From contig OZ059898.1 in NCBI GenBank assembly GCA_964057225.1, positions 17,709,267 through 17,773,266 of the forward strand: a stretch of DNA of 64,000 bases, in the 5' to 3' direction. Of the stretch, positions 53,353 through 64,000 are shown one piece after another. A program made the position numbers and the translations under genes. The DNA is from Auanema rhodensis. Taxonomy: Eukaryota; Nematoda; Chromadorea; Rhabditida; Rhabditidae. Positions within the stretch are counted from its first letter, which is position 1; each line of letters begins with the position of its first letter. The notes beneath the pieces were generated by a model. The model ran no database searches and was not told the DNA's origin. It saw only the letters and a list, made by a program, of their open reading frames with translations.

Positions 53353-54420
53353 GTTCACACTTATATCCTCGATTTTCACCCTGAAGAATTAATTTTTTCG
53401 TTGAATAACATTGTCCATCGTCTTTGCCTCGAAAAACGAAATCTGAAAACATCTACTTTTTGCTAAATTATTTTGAAATTTTTCGAAAAAATTTTTGTCA
53501 AAATGTTTTTGGAAGCAATGTTGAGTGTACATGGAAACTCAACATACACTAATGCATCATTTTTCAAACGATCATAACTAATTTTTGTATCGAAGATTTC
53601 TCACTGTAATATAGTGCTTTTGATGCGGATTTTTAAGCTGCGTCGATCTGTGTTATCAGATTTGCCCTTGCTTAAAAATGCACCGAGAAATCAACTGATA
53701 TAAGTTCACACTTATATCCTCGATTTTCACCCTGAAGAATTAATTTTTTCGTTGAATAACATTGTCCATCGTCTTTGCCTTAAAAAAAGAATTCAAAAAC
53801 ATCTACTTTTTGTGCAATTATTCTAAAATTTTTCGGGAAAATTTTTGTCAAAATGTTTTTGGAAGCAATGTTGAGTGTACATGGAAACTCAAAATACACT
53901 AATGCATCATTTTTCAAACGATCATAACTAATTTTTGTATCAAGCGTTTCTCAATGTAGTATAGTGCATTCGATGCGGATTTTTAAGCTGCGTCGATCTG
54001 TGTTATCAGATTTGCGCTAGCTTAAAAATGCACCGAGATATCAACTGATATAAGTTCACACTTATATCCTCGCTTTTCACCCTGAAGAATTAATTTTTTC
54101 GTTGAATAACATTGTCCATCGTTTTTGCCTTGAAAAAAGGAATCTAAAAACAGCTACTTTTTGCTAAATTATTTTGAAATTTTTCGAAAAAATTTTTGTC
54201 AAAATGTTTTTGGAAGCAATGTTGAGTGTACATGGAAACTCAACATACACTAATGCATCATTTTTCAAACGATCATAACTAATTTTTGTATCGAAGATTT
54301 CTCACTGTAGTATAGTGCATTCGATGCGGATTTGTAAGCTGCGTCGATCTGTGTTATCAGATTTGCGCTAGCTTAAAAATGCACCGAGATATCAACTGAT
54401 ATAAGTTCACACTTATATCC
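52400..54420. repeat. Segment duplicated 12-13 monomers downstream (first copy, ends approximate)
   Basis: Shared markers with 56.6-58.98 kb, in order, are GCGGTAGC (52,611 and 56,822), AGCGGTTTTC (52,891 and 57,102), CCTCGAAAAACG, CGAAGATTTC (53,591 and 58,153), ATTTGCCCTTGC, the CGGGAAAA unit, CTCGCTTTTC, and a second CGAAGATTTC unit with GGATTTGTAAG. The offset is 4,211 bp (12 units less 1) on the left and 4,562 bp (13 units less 1) on the right. The second copy therefore has one extra monomer. Confidence 0.85.
53704..54053. repeat. Divergent monomer (350 bp), GTGCAATTATT/CGGGAAAA type
   Basis: The unit carries AAGAATTCAAAAAC (one base shorter than the majority form), TTTTTGTGCAATTATTC, CTAAAATTTTTCGGGAAAA, ACTCAAAATACAC and GTATCAAGCG. 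The change to CGGGAAAA destroys the TTTTTCGAAAAA palindrome, and ACTCAAAAT breaks the second inverted repeat. It is the most distant monomer type in the window, and its right half resembles other 54-63 kb units. Confidence 0.85.
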
Positions 54421-55183
54421 TCGCTTTTCACCCTGAAGAATTAATTTTTTCGTTGAATAACATTGTCCATCGTTTTTGCCTTGAAAAAAGGAATCTAAAA
54501 ACAGCTACTTTTTGCTAAATTATTTTGAAATTTTTCGAAAAAATTTTTGTCAAAATGGTTTTGGAAGCAATGTTGAGTGTACATGGAAACTCAACATACA
54601 CTAATGCATCATTTTTCAAACGATCATAACTAATTTTTGTATTAAGCGTTTTTCAATGTAATATAGTGCATTCGATGCGGATTTTTAAGCTGCGTCGATC
54701 TGTGTTATCAGATTTGCGCTAGCTTAAAAATGCACCGAGATATCAACTGATATAAGTTCACACTTATATCCTCGATTTTCACCCTGAAGAATTAATTTTT
54801 TCGTTGAATAACATTGTCCATCGTCTTTGCCTTGAAAAAAGGAATCTAAAAACATCTACTTTTTGCTAAATTATTTTGAAATTTTTCGAAAAAATTTTTG
54901 TCAAAATGGTTTTGGAAGCAATGTTGAGTGTACATGGAAACTCAACATACACTAATGCATCATTTTTCAAACGATCATAACTAATTTTTGTATTAAACGT
55001 TTCTCAATGTAGTATAGTGCATTCGATGCGGATTTTTAAGCTGCGTCGATCTGTGTTATCAGATTTGCGCTAGCTTAAAAATGTACCGAGATATCAACTG
55101 ATATAAGTTCACACTTATATCCTCGATTTTCACCCTGAAGAATTAATTTTTTCGTTGAATAACATTGTCCATCGTCTTTGCCT
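53859..55183. repeat. 4-monomer tandem duplication, first copy (ends approximate)
   Basis: Marker order is ACTCAAAATACAC with GTATCAAGCG, then CTCGCTTTTC with CGAAGATTTC, then CTCGCTTTTC with AAATGGTTTTGG, then AAATGGTTTTGG with TTAAACG and AAATGTACCGAG. It repeats at an offset of 1,404 bp (4 x 351): CGCTTTTC at 54,071 and 55,475, and the next at about 54,424 and 55,828. Confidence 0.83.
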
Positions 55184-55260
55184 TGAAAAAAGGAATCTAA
55201 AAACATCTACTTTTTGCTAAATTATTTTGAAATTTTTCGAAAAAATTTTTGTCAAAATGG

Positions 55261-56587
55261 TTTTGGAAGCAATGTTGAGTGTACATGGAAACTCAAAATA
55301 CACTAATGCATCATTTTTCAAACGATCATAACTAATTTTTGTATCAAGCGTTTCTCAATGTAGTATAGTGCATTCGATGCGGATTTTTAAGCTGCGTCGA
55401 TCTGTGTTATCAGATTTGCGCTAGCTTAAAAATGCACCGAGATATCAACTGATATAAGTTCACACTTATATCCTCGCTTTTCACCCTGAAGAATTAATTT
55501 TTTCGTTGAATAACATTGTCCATCGTTTTTGCCTTGAAAAAAGGAATCTAAAAACAGCTACTTTTTGCTAAATTATTTTGAAATTTTTCGAAAAAATTTT
55601 TGTCAAAATGTTTTTGGAAGCAATGTTGAGTGTACATGGAAACTCAACATACACTAATGCATCATTTTTCAAACGATCATAACTAATTTTTGTATCGAAG
55701 ATTTCTCACTGTAGTATAGTGCATTCGATGCGGATTTGTAAGCTGCGTCGATCTGTGTTATCAGATTTGCGCTAGCTTAAAAATGCACCGAGATATCAAC
55801 TGATATAAGTTCACACTTATATCCTCGCTTTTCACCCTGAAGAATTAATTTTTTCGTTGAATAACATTGTCCATCGTTTTTGCCTTGAAAAAAGGAATCT
55901 AAAAACAGCTACTTTTTGCTAAATTATTTTGAAATTTTTCGAAAAAATTTTTGTCAAAATGGTTTTGGAAGCAATGTTGAGTGTACATGGAAACTCAACA
56001 TACACTAATGCATCATTTTTCAAACGATCATAACTAATTTTTGTATTAAGCGTTTTTCAATGTAATATAGTGCATTCGATGCGGATTTTTAAGCTGCGTC
56101 GATCTGTGTTATCAGATTTGCGCTAGCTTAAAAATGCACCGAGATATCAACTGATATAAGTTCACACTTATATCCTCGATTTTCACCCTGAAGAATTAAT
56201 TTTTTCGTTGAATAACATTGTCCATCGTCTTTGCCTTGAAAAAAGGAATCTAAAAACATCTACTTTTTGCTAAATTATTTTGAAATTTTTCGAAAAAATT
56301 TTTGTCAAAATGGTTTTGGAAGCAATGTTGAGTGTACATGGAAACTCAACATACACTAATGCATCATTTTTCAAACGATCATAACTAATTTTTGTATTAA
56401 ACGTTTCTCAATGTAGTATAGTGCATTCGATGCGGATTTTTAAGCTGCGTCGATCTGTGTTATCAGATTTGCGCTAGCTTAAAAATGTACCGAGATATCA
56501 ACTGATATAAGTTCACACTTATATCCTCGATTTTCACCCTGAAGAATTAATTTTTTCGTTGAATAACATTGTCCATCGTCTTTGCCT
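55261..56587. repeat. 4-monomer tandem duplication, second copy (ends approximate)
   Basis: This is the partner of 53,859-55,183. The left junction lies inside unit 55,107-55,457: its left part carries AAATGGTTTTGG, as in the preceding units, and its right part carries ACTCAAAATACAC and GTATCAAGCG, as in unit 53,704. The switch occurs between 55,260 and about 55,297. The right junction is near 56,588, where CCTTGAAAAAAGG is replaced by CCTCGAAAAACG. Confidence 0.83.
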
Positions 56588-56609
56588 CGAAAAACGAAAT
56601 CTGAAAACA

Positions 56610-58980
56610 TCTACTTTTTGCTAAATTATTTTGAAATTTTTCGAAAAAATTTTTGTCAAAATGTTTTTGGAAGCAAGGTTGAGTGTACATGGAAACTCAA
56701 CATACACTAATGCATTATTTTTCAAACGATCATAACTAATTTTTGTATTAAGCGTTTCTCAATGTAGTATAGTGCATTCGATGCGGATTTTTAAGCTGCG
56801 TCGATCTGTGTTATCAGATTTGCGGTAGCTTAAAAATGCACCGAGATATCAACTGATATAAGTTCACACTTATATCCTCGATTTTCACCCTGAAGAATTA
56901 ATTTTTTCGTTGAATAACATTGTCCATCGTCTTTGCCTTGAAAAAAGGAATCTAAAAACATCTACTTTTTGCTAAATTATTTTGAAATTTTTTGAAAAAA
57001 TTTTTGTCAAAATGTTTTTGGAAGCAAGGTTGAGTGTACATGGAAACTCAACATACACTAATGCATTATTTTTCAAACGATCATAACTAATTTTTGTATT
57101 AAGCGGTTTTCAATGTAGTATAGTGCATTCGATGCGGATTTTTAAGCTGCGTCGATCTGTGTTATCAGATTTGCGCTAGCTTAAAAATGCACCGAGATAT
57201 CAACTGATATAAGTTCACACTTATATCCTCGATTTTCACCCTGAAGAATTAATTTTTTCGTTGAATAACATTGTCCATCGTCTTTGCCTTGAAAAAAGGA
57301 ATCTAAAAACATCTACTTTTTGCTAAATTATTTTGAAATTTTTCGAAAAAATTTTTGTCAAAATGTTTTTGGAAGCAAGGTTGAGTGTACATGGAAACTC
57401 AACATACACTAATGCATTATTTTTCAAACGATCATAACTAATTTTTGTATTAAGCGTTTTTCAATGTAGTATAGTGCATTCGATGCGGATTTTTAAGCTG
57501 CGTCGATCTGTGTTATCAGATTTGCGCTAGCTTAAAAATGCACCGAGATATCAACTGATATAAGTTCACACTTATATCCTCGATTTTCACCCTGAAGAAT
57601 TAATTTTTTCGTTGAATAACATTGTCCATCGTCTTTGCCTTGAAAAAAGGAATCTAAAAACATCTACTTTTTGCTAAATTATTTTGAAATTTTTCGAAAA
57701 AATTTTTGTCAAAATGTTTTTGGAAGCAAGGTTGAGTGTACATGGAAACTCAACATACACTAATGCATTATTTTTCAAACGATCATAACTAATTTTTGTA
57801 TTAAGCGTTTTTCAATGTAGTATAGTGCATTCGATGCGGATTTTTAAGCTGCGTCGATCTGTGTTATCAGATTTGCGCTAGCTTAAAAATGCACCGAGAT
57901 ATCAACTGATATAAGTTCACACTTATATCCTCGATTTTCACCCTGAAGAATTAATTTTTTCGTTGAATAACATTGTCCATCGTCTTTGCCTCGAAAAACG
58001 AAATCTGAAAACATCTACTTTTTGCTAAATTATTTTGAAATTTTTCGAAAAAATTTTTGTCAAAATGTTTTTGGAAGCAATGTTGAGTGTACATAGAAAC
58101 TCAACATACACTAATGCATCATTTTTCAAACGATCATAACTAATTTTTGTATCGAAGATTTCTCACTGTAATATAGTGCTTTTGATGCGGATTTTTAAGC
58201 TGCGTCGATCTGTGTTATCAGATTTGCCCTTGCTTAAAAATGCACCGAGAAATCAACTGATATAAGTTCACACTTATATCCTCGATTTTCACCCTGAAGA
58301 ATTAATTTTTTCGTTGAATAACATTGTCCATCGTCTTTGCCTTAAAAAAAGAATTCAAAAACATCTACTTTTTGTGCAATTATTCTAAAATTTTTCGGGA
58401 AAATTTTTGTCAAAATGTTTTTGGAAGCAATGTTGAGTGTACATGGAAACTCAAAATACACTAATGCATCATTTTTCAAACGATCATAACTAATTTTTGT
58501 ATCAAGCGTTTCTCAATGTAGTATAGTGCATTCGATGCGGATTTTTAAGCTGCGTCGATCTGTGTTATCAGATTTGCGCTAGCTTAAAAATGCACCGAGA
58601 TATCAACTGATATAAGTTCACACTTATATCCTCGCTTTTCACCCTGAAGAATTAATTTTTTCGTTGAATAACATTGTCCATCGTTTTTGCCTTGAAAAAA
58701 GGAATCTAAAAACAGCTACTTTTTGCTAAATTATTTTGAAATTTTTCGAAAAAATTTTTGTCAAAATGTTTTTGGAAGCAATGTTGAGTGTACATGGAAA
58801 CTCAACATACACTAATGCATCATTTTTCAAACGATCATAACTAATTTTTGTATCGAAGATTTCTCACTGTAGTATAGTGCATTCGATGCGGATTTGTAAG
58901 CTGCGTCGATCTGTGTTATCAGATTTGCGCTAGCTTAAAAATGCACCGAGATATCAACTGATATAAGTTCACACTTATAT
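56610..58980. repeat. Segment duplicated 12-13 monomers upstream (second copy, ends approximate)
   Basis: This is the partner of about 52,400-54,420, enlarged by one monomer. Units starting near 57,214 and 57,565 are alike (GAAAAAAGG with CGTTTTTCAATG), where the first copy has only one such unit before the CCTCGAAAAACG unit. One private change, GTACATAGAAAC, is near 58,093. The block ends where CTCGCTTTTC (first copy) is replaced by CCTTGATTTTC (second copy) near 58,981. Confidence 0.83.
58266..58615. repeat. Divergent monomer (350 bp), second copy
   Basis: This has the same variant set as the unit at 53,704 and lies 4,562 bp from it, 13 units less 1 bp. It is part of the larger 12/13-mer duplication. 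I saw no difference from the first copy. Confidence 0.85.
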
Positions 58981-60369
58981 CCTTGATTTTCACCCTGAAG
59001 AATTAATTTTTTCGTTGAATAACATTGTCCATCGTCTTTGCCTTGAAAAAAGGAATCTAAAAACATTTACTTTTTGCTAAATTATTTTGAAATTTTTCGA
59101 AAAAATTTTTGTCAAAATGTTTTTGGAAGCAAGGTTGAGTGTACATGGAAACTCAACATACACTAATGCATTATTTTTCAAACGATCATAACTAATTCTT
59201 GTATTAAGCGTTTCTCAATGTAGTATAGTGCATTCGATGCGGATTTTTAAGCTGCGTCGATCTGTGTTATCAGATTCGCGCTAGCTTAAAAATGCACCGA
59301 GATATCAACTGATATAATTTCACACTTATATCCTCGATTTTCACCCTGAAGAATTAATTTTTTCGTTGAATAACATTGTCCATCGTCTTTGCCTCGAAAA
59401 ACGAAATCTGAAAACATCTACTTTTTGCTAAATTATTTTGAAATTTTTCGAAAAAGTTTTTGTCAAAATGTTTTTGAAGCAATGTTGAGTGTACATGGAA
59501 ACTCAACATACACTAATGCATCATTTTTCAAACGATCATAACTAATTTTTGTATCGAAGATTTCTCACTGTAATATAGTGCTTTTGATGCGGATTTTTAA
59601 GCTGCGTCGATCTGTGTTATCAGATTTGCCCTTGCTTAAAAATGCACCGAGAAATCAACTGATATAAGTTCACACTTATATCCTTGATTTTCACCCTGAA
59701 GAATTAATTTTTTCGTTGAATAACATTGTCCATCGTCTTTGCTTCGAAAAACGAAATCTGAAAACATCTACTTTTTGCTAAATTATTTTGAAATTTTTCG
59801 AAAAAATTTTTGTCAAAATGTTTTTGGAAGCAATGTTGAGTGTACATGGAAACTCAACATACACTAATGCATCATTTTTCAAACGATCATAACTAATTTT
59901 TGTATAAAGCGTTTCTCAATGTAGTATAGTGCATTCGATGCGGATTTGTAAGCTGCGTCGATCTGTGTTATCAGATTTGCGCTAGCTTAAAAATGCACCG
60001 AGATATCAACTGATATAAGTTCACACTTATATCCTTGATTTTCACCCTGAAGAATTAATTTTTTCGTTGAATAACATTGTCCATCGTCTTTGCCTCGAAA
60101 AACGAAATCTGAAAACATCTACTTTTTGCTAAATTATTTTGAAATTTTTCGAAAAAATTTTTGTCAAAATGTTTTTGGAAGCAATGTTGAGTGTACATGG
60201 AAACTCAACATACACTAATGCATCATTTTTCAAACGATCATAACTAATTTTTGTATCGAAGATTTCTCACTGTAATATAGTGCTTTTGATGCGGATTTTT
60301 AAGCTGCGTCGATCTGTGTTATCAGATTTGCCCTTGCTTAAAAATGCACCGAGAAATCAACTGATATAA

Positions 60370-60719
60370 GTTCACACTTATATCCTCGATTTTCACCCTG
60401 AAGAATTAATTTTTTCGTTGAATAACATTGTCCATCGTCTTTGCCTTAAAAAAAGAATTCAAAAACATCTACTTTTTGTGCAATTATTCTAAAATTTTTC
60501 GGGAAAATTTTTGTCAAAATGTTTTTGGAAGCAATGTTGAGTGTACATGGAAACTCAAAATACACTAATGCATCATTTTTCAAACGATCATAACTAATTT
60601 TTGTATCAAGCGTTTCTCAATGTAGTATAGTGCATTCGATGCGGATTTTTAAGCTGCGTCGATCTGTGTTATCAGATTTGCGCTAGCTTAAAAATGCACC
60701 GAGATATCAACTGATATAA
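60370..60719. repeat. Divergent monomer (350 bp), third copy
   Basis: This has the same GAATTCAAAAAC, GTGCAATTATT, CGGGAAAA and ACTCAAAATACAC set as the copies at 53,704 and 58,266. It lies 6 units downstream of the second copy, again preceded by an ATTTGCCCTTGC/GAGAAATCAAC unit. The two neighbouring types have therefore moved together. Confidence 0.85.
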
Positions 60720-61420
60720 GTTCACACTTATATCCTCGCTTTTCACCCTGAAGAATTAATTTTTTCGTTGAATAACATTGTCCATCGTTTTTGCCTTGAA
60801 AAAAGGAATCTAAAAACAGCTACTTTTTGCTAAATTATTTTGAAATTTTTCGAAAAAATTTTTGTCAAAATGGTTTTGGAAGCAATGTTGAGTGTACATG
60901 GAAACTCAACATACACTAATGCATCATTTTTCAAACGATCATAACTAATTTTTGTTTTAAGCGTTTCTCAATGTTATATAGTGCATTCGATGCGGATTTT
61001 TAAGCTGCGTCGATCTGTGTTATCAGATTTGCGCTAGCTTAAAAATGCACCGAGATATCAACTGATATAAGTTCACACTTATATCCTCGATTTTCACCCT
61101 GAAGAATTAATTTTTTCGTTGAATAACATTGTCCATCGTTTTTGCCTTGAAAAAAGGAATCTAAAAACAGCTACTTTTTACTAAATTATTTTGAAATTTT
61201 TCGAAAAAATTTTTGTCAAAATGTTTTGGAAGCAATGTTGAGTGTACATGGAAACTCAAAATACACTAATGCATCATTTTTCAAACGATCATAACTAATT
61301 TTTGTATCAAGCGTTTCTCAATGTAGTATAGTGCATTCGATGCGGATTTTTAAGCTGCGTCGATCTGTGTTATCAGATTTGCGCTAGCTTAAAAATGCAC
61401 CGAGATATCAACTGATATAA

Positions 61421-61769
61421 GTTCACACTTATATCCTCGATTTTCACCCTGAAGAATTAATTTTTTCGTTGAATAACATTGTCCATCGTCTTTGCCTTGA
61501 AAAAAGAATTTAAAAACATCTACTTTTTGTGCAATTATTCTAAAATTTTTCGGGAAAATTTTTGTCAAAATGTTTTTGAAGCAATGTTGAGTGTACATGG
61601 AAACTCAACATACACTAATGCATCCTTTTTCAAACGATCATGACTAATTTTTGTATCGAAGATTTCTCACTGTAATATAGTGCTTTTGATGCGGATTTTT
61701 AAGCTGCGTCGATCTGTGTTATCAGATTTGCGCTAGCTTAAAAATGCACCGAGATATCAACTGATATAA
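61421..61769. repeat. Divergent chimeric monomer (349 bp)
   Basis: The left half is of the GTGCAATTATT/CGGGAAAA type (with GAATTTAAAAAC), and the right half is of the GTATCGAAGATTTC type. It has two 1-bp losses, in the A run and in TTTTTGAAGC. Private changes are CATCCTTTTTC and GATCATGAC. It is the shortest unit in the window. Confidence 0.85.
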
Positions 61770-62119
61770 GTTCACACTTATATCCTCGATTTTCACCCTG
61801 AAGAATTAATTTTTTCGTTGAATAACATTGTCCATCGTTTTTGCCTTGAAAAAAGGAATCTAAAAACAGCTACTTTTTACTAAATTATTTTGAAATTTTT
61901 CGAAAAAATTTTTGTCAAAATGTTTTGGAAGCAATGTTGAGTGTACATGGAAACTCAAAATACACTAATGCATCATTTTTCAAACGATCATAACTAATTT
62001 TTGTATCAAGCGTTTCTCAATGTAGTATAGTGCATTCGATGCGGATTTTTAAGCTGCGTCGATCTGTGTTATCAGATTTGCGCTAGCTTAAAAATGCACC
62101 GAGATATCAACTGATATAA

Positions 62120-64000
62120 GTTCACACTTATATCCTCGATTTTCACCCTGAAGAATTACTTTTTTCGTTGAATAACATTGTCCATCGTTTTTGCCTTGAA
62201 AAAAGGAATCTAAAAACAGCTACTTTTTACTAAATTATTTTGAAATTTTTCGAAAAAATTTTTGTCAAAATGTTTTGGAAGCAATGTTGAGTGTACATGG
62301 AAACTCAAAATACACTAATGCATCATTTTTCAAACGATCATAACTAATTTTTGTATCAAGCGTTTCTCAATGTAGTATAGTGCATTCGATGCGGATTTGT
62401 AAGCTGCGTCGATCTGTGTTATCAGATTTGCGCTAGCTTAAAAATGCACCGAGATATCAACTGATATAAGTTCACACTTATATCCTTGATTTTCACCCTG
62501 AAGAATTAATTTTTTCGTTGAATAACATTGTCCATCGTCTTTGCCTTGAAAAAAGGAATCTAAAAACATTTACTTTTTGCTAAATTATTTTGAAATTTTT
62601 CGAAAAAATTTTTGTCAAAATGTTTTTGGAAGCAAGGTTGAGTGTACATGGAAACTCAACATACACTAATGCATTATTTTTCAAACGATCATAACTAATT
62701 TTTGTATTAAGCGTTTCTCAATGTAGTATAGTGCATTCGATGCGGATTTTTAAGCTGCGTCGATCTGTGTTATCAGATTCGCGCTAGCTTAAAAATGCAC
62801 CGAGATATCAACTGATATAAGTTCACACTTATATCCTCGATTTTCACCCTGAAGAATTAATTTTTTCGTTGAATAACATTGTCCATCGTCTTTGCCTCGA
62901 AAAACGAAATCTGAAAACATCTACTTTTTGCTAAATTATTTTGAAATTTTTCGAAAAAGTTTTTGTCAAAATGTTTTGGAAGCAATGTTGAGTGTACATG
63001 GAAACTCAAAATACACTAATGCATCATTTTTCAAACGATCATAACTAATTTTTGTATCAAGCGTTTCTCAATGTAGTATAGTGCATTCGATGCGGATTTT
63101 TAAGCTGCGTCGATCTGTGTTATCAGATTTGCGCTAGCTTAAAAATGCACCGAGATATCAACTGATATAAGTTCACACTTATATCCTCGATTTTCACCCT
63201 GAAGAATTACTTTTTTCGTTGAATAACATTGTCCATCGTTTTTGCCTTGAAAAAAGGAATCTAAAAACAGCTACTTTTTACTAAATTATTTTGAAATTTT
63301 TCGAAAAAATTTTTGTCAAAATGTTTTGGAAGCAATGTTGAGTGTACATGGAAACTCAAAATACACTAATGCATCATTTTTCAAACGATCATAACTAATT
63401 TTTGTATCAAGCGTTTCTCAATGTAGTATAGTGCATTCGATGCGGATTTGTAAGCTGCGTCGATCTGTGTTATCAGATTTGCGCTAGCTTAAAAATGCAC
63501 CGAGATATCAACTGATATAAGTTCACACTTATATCCTTGATTTTCACCCTGAAGAATTAATTTTTTCGTTGAATAACATTGTCCATCGTCTTTGCCTTGA
63601 AAAAAGGAATCTAAAAACATTTACTTTTTGCTAAATTATTTTGAAATTTTTCGAAAAAATTTTTGTCAAAATGTTTTTGGAAGCAAGGTTGAGTGTACAT
63701 GGAAACTCAACATACACTAATGCATTATTTTTCAAACGATCATAACTAATTTTTGTATTAAGCGTTTCTCAATGTAGTATAGTGCATTCGATGCGGATTT
63801 TTAAGCTGCGTCGATCTGTGTTATCAGATTCGCGCTAGCTTAAAAATGCACCGAGATATCAACTGATATAAGTTCACACTTATATCCTCGATTTTCACCC
63901 TGAAGAATTAATTTTTTCGTTGAATAACATTGTCCATCGTCTTTGCCTCGAAAAACGAAATCTGAAAACATCTACTTTTTGCTAAATTATTTTGAAATTT
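62120..64000. repeat. 3-mer higher-order repeat running off the window end
   Basis: The trimer is: a GAATTACTTTTTTC unit with TTTTTACTAAATT and GGATTTGTAAG; a TCCTTGATT unit with ACATTTAC, GCAAGG and GATTCGCGC; and a CCTCGAAAAACG unit. It spans 62,120-63,170 and starts again at 63,171. The measured offset is 1,051 bp, the three units less two 1-bp deletions in ATGTTTTGG. The second copy is cut by the window end. Confidence 0.85.
63872..64000. repeat. Partial monomer at the right edge (129 bp)
   Basis: The first 129 bp of a CCTCGAAAAACG-type unit are present and then truncated by the end of the window, not by a biological boundary. The array therefore continues to the right. Confidence 0.95.

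Larger units (their letters stand above)
1..64000. repeat. Satellite DNA array, 351-bp monomer, about 182 head-to-tail copies
   Basis: The motif GTTCACACTTATATCC recurs every 351 bp from base 1 to 63,872 with no break, inversion or foreign insert. The 182 complete units span 63,871 bp, which is 11 bp short of 182 x 351. Reading the units accounts for this exactly: twelve 1-bp deletions and one 1-bp insertion. All copies face the same way. Copies differ mainly by point substitutions that are shared between subsets of copies, as expected for concerted evolution. No tRNA or rRNA gene, transposon terminal repeat, telomeric repeat or credible coding sequence was seen anywhere. A centromeric or pericentromeric heterochromatin location is inferred from array size and purity. 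The strand label is arbitrary. Confidence 0.98.
53353..64000. repeat. Sub-array F2: divergent, indel-rich monomers
   Basis: This last part contains 11 of the 13 one-base indels found in the window. Eleven of its units are shorter than 351 bp (one unit lacks 2 bp, unit 61,421-61,769). Several markers are private or nearly so: GTATCGAAGATTTCTCACTG, GTGCTTTTGATG, ATTTGCCCTTGC, GAGAAATCAAC, TTTTTCGGGAAAA, ACTCAAAATACAC and TTTTTACTAAATT. Many units are chimeras of these with the majority type. Higher divergence and more indels are typical of the flank of a satellite array, so the array edge may lie to the right of the window; this is inference. Confidence 0.82.

Noticed and set aside
61389-61598. 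Minus-strand open frame of 69 codons
   Set aside because: It is created by the two 1-bp deletions in the 349-bp divergent chimeric monomer, which join two frames of the usual satellite. It has no coding evidence.
1-64000. CRISPR array
   Set aside because: Spacing is regular, but the entire 351-bp unit repeats. There are no short conserved repeats separated by unique spacers, and no cas genes.
1-64000. Transposon or retroelement origin with internal copies
   Set aside because: I found no terminal repeats, target-site duplications, transposase or reverse-transcriptase motifs; every base belongs to a 351-bp unit.

Overview
The whole 64-kb window is one uninterrupted, head-to-tail satellite DNA array. 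The monomer is 351 bp, about 31% G+C by hand count on one reference copy, and 182 complete copies run from base 1 to 63,871, followed by a 129-bp partial copy. I see no convincing gene, RNA gene, transposon insertion, CRISPR array, origin or unique sequence. The few open reading frames are short minus-strand stretches that recur at multiples of 351 bp in certain monomer variants. An array this long and pure points to a eukaryotic chromosome, most likely (peri)centromeric or other constitutive heterochromatin. The AT-rich, few-hundred-bp unit fits many insects, but I cannot name the species or satellite family from sequence alone.

Layout, judged by diagnostic variants shared between copies. 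(A) 1-9,827: a mosaic of at least three monomer classes and their chimeras, often at 1,053-bp (3-mer) spacing. (B) 9,828-16,496: blocks dominated by one class, with local 1-, 2- and 3-mer amplifications and an inserted copy of a block from A. (C) 16,497-20,006: a 3-mer (1,053-bp) higher-order repeat. (D) 20,007-27,728: monomers carrying ATCGGATTTTCGC and GTACTTGG variants. (E) 27,729-48,437: the most homogeneous part, with multi-kb duplications at 12-, 5- and 17-monomer offsets; the 17-monomer (5,967-bp) offset occurs twice. (F) 48,438-64,000: increasingly divergent monomers, almost all of the 1-bp indels, and 3-, 4-, 8- and 12/13-mer duplications.

Each monomer carries two perfect or near-perfect 9-bp inverted repeats and a 12-bp palindrome. 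One hairpin is almost invariant across the array. The other is broken by different point variants in different domains. The biology visible here is concerted evolution by unequal exchange and gene conversion, with chimeric monomers and nested segmental duplications preserved in readable form. I found no new gene system.
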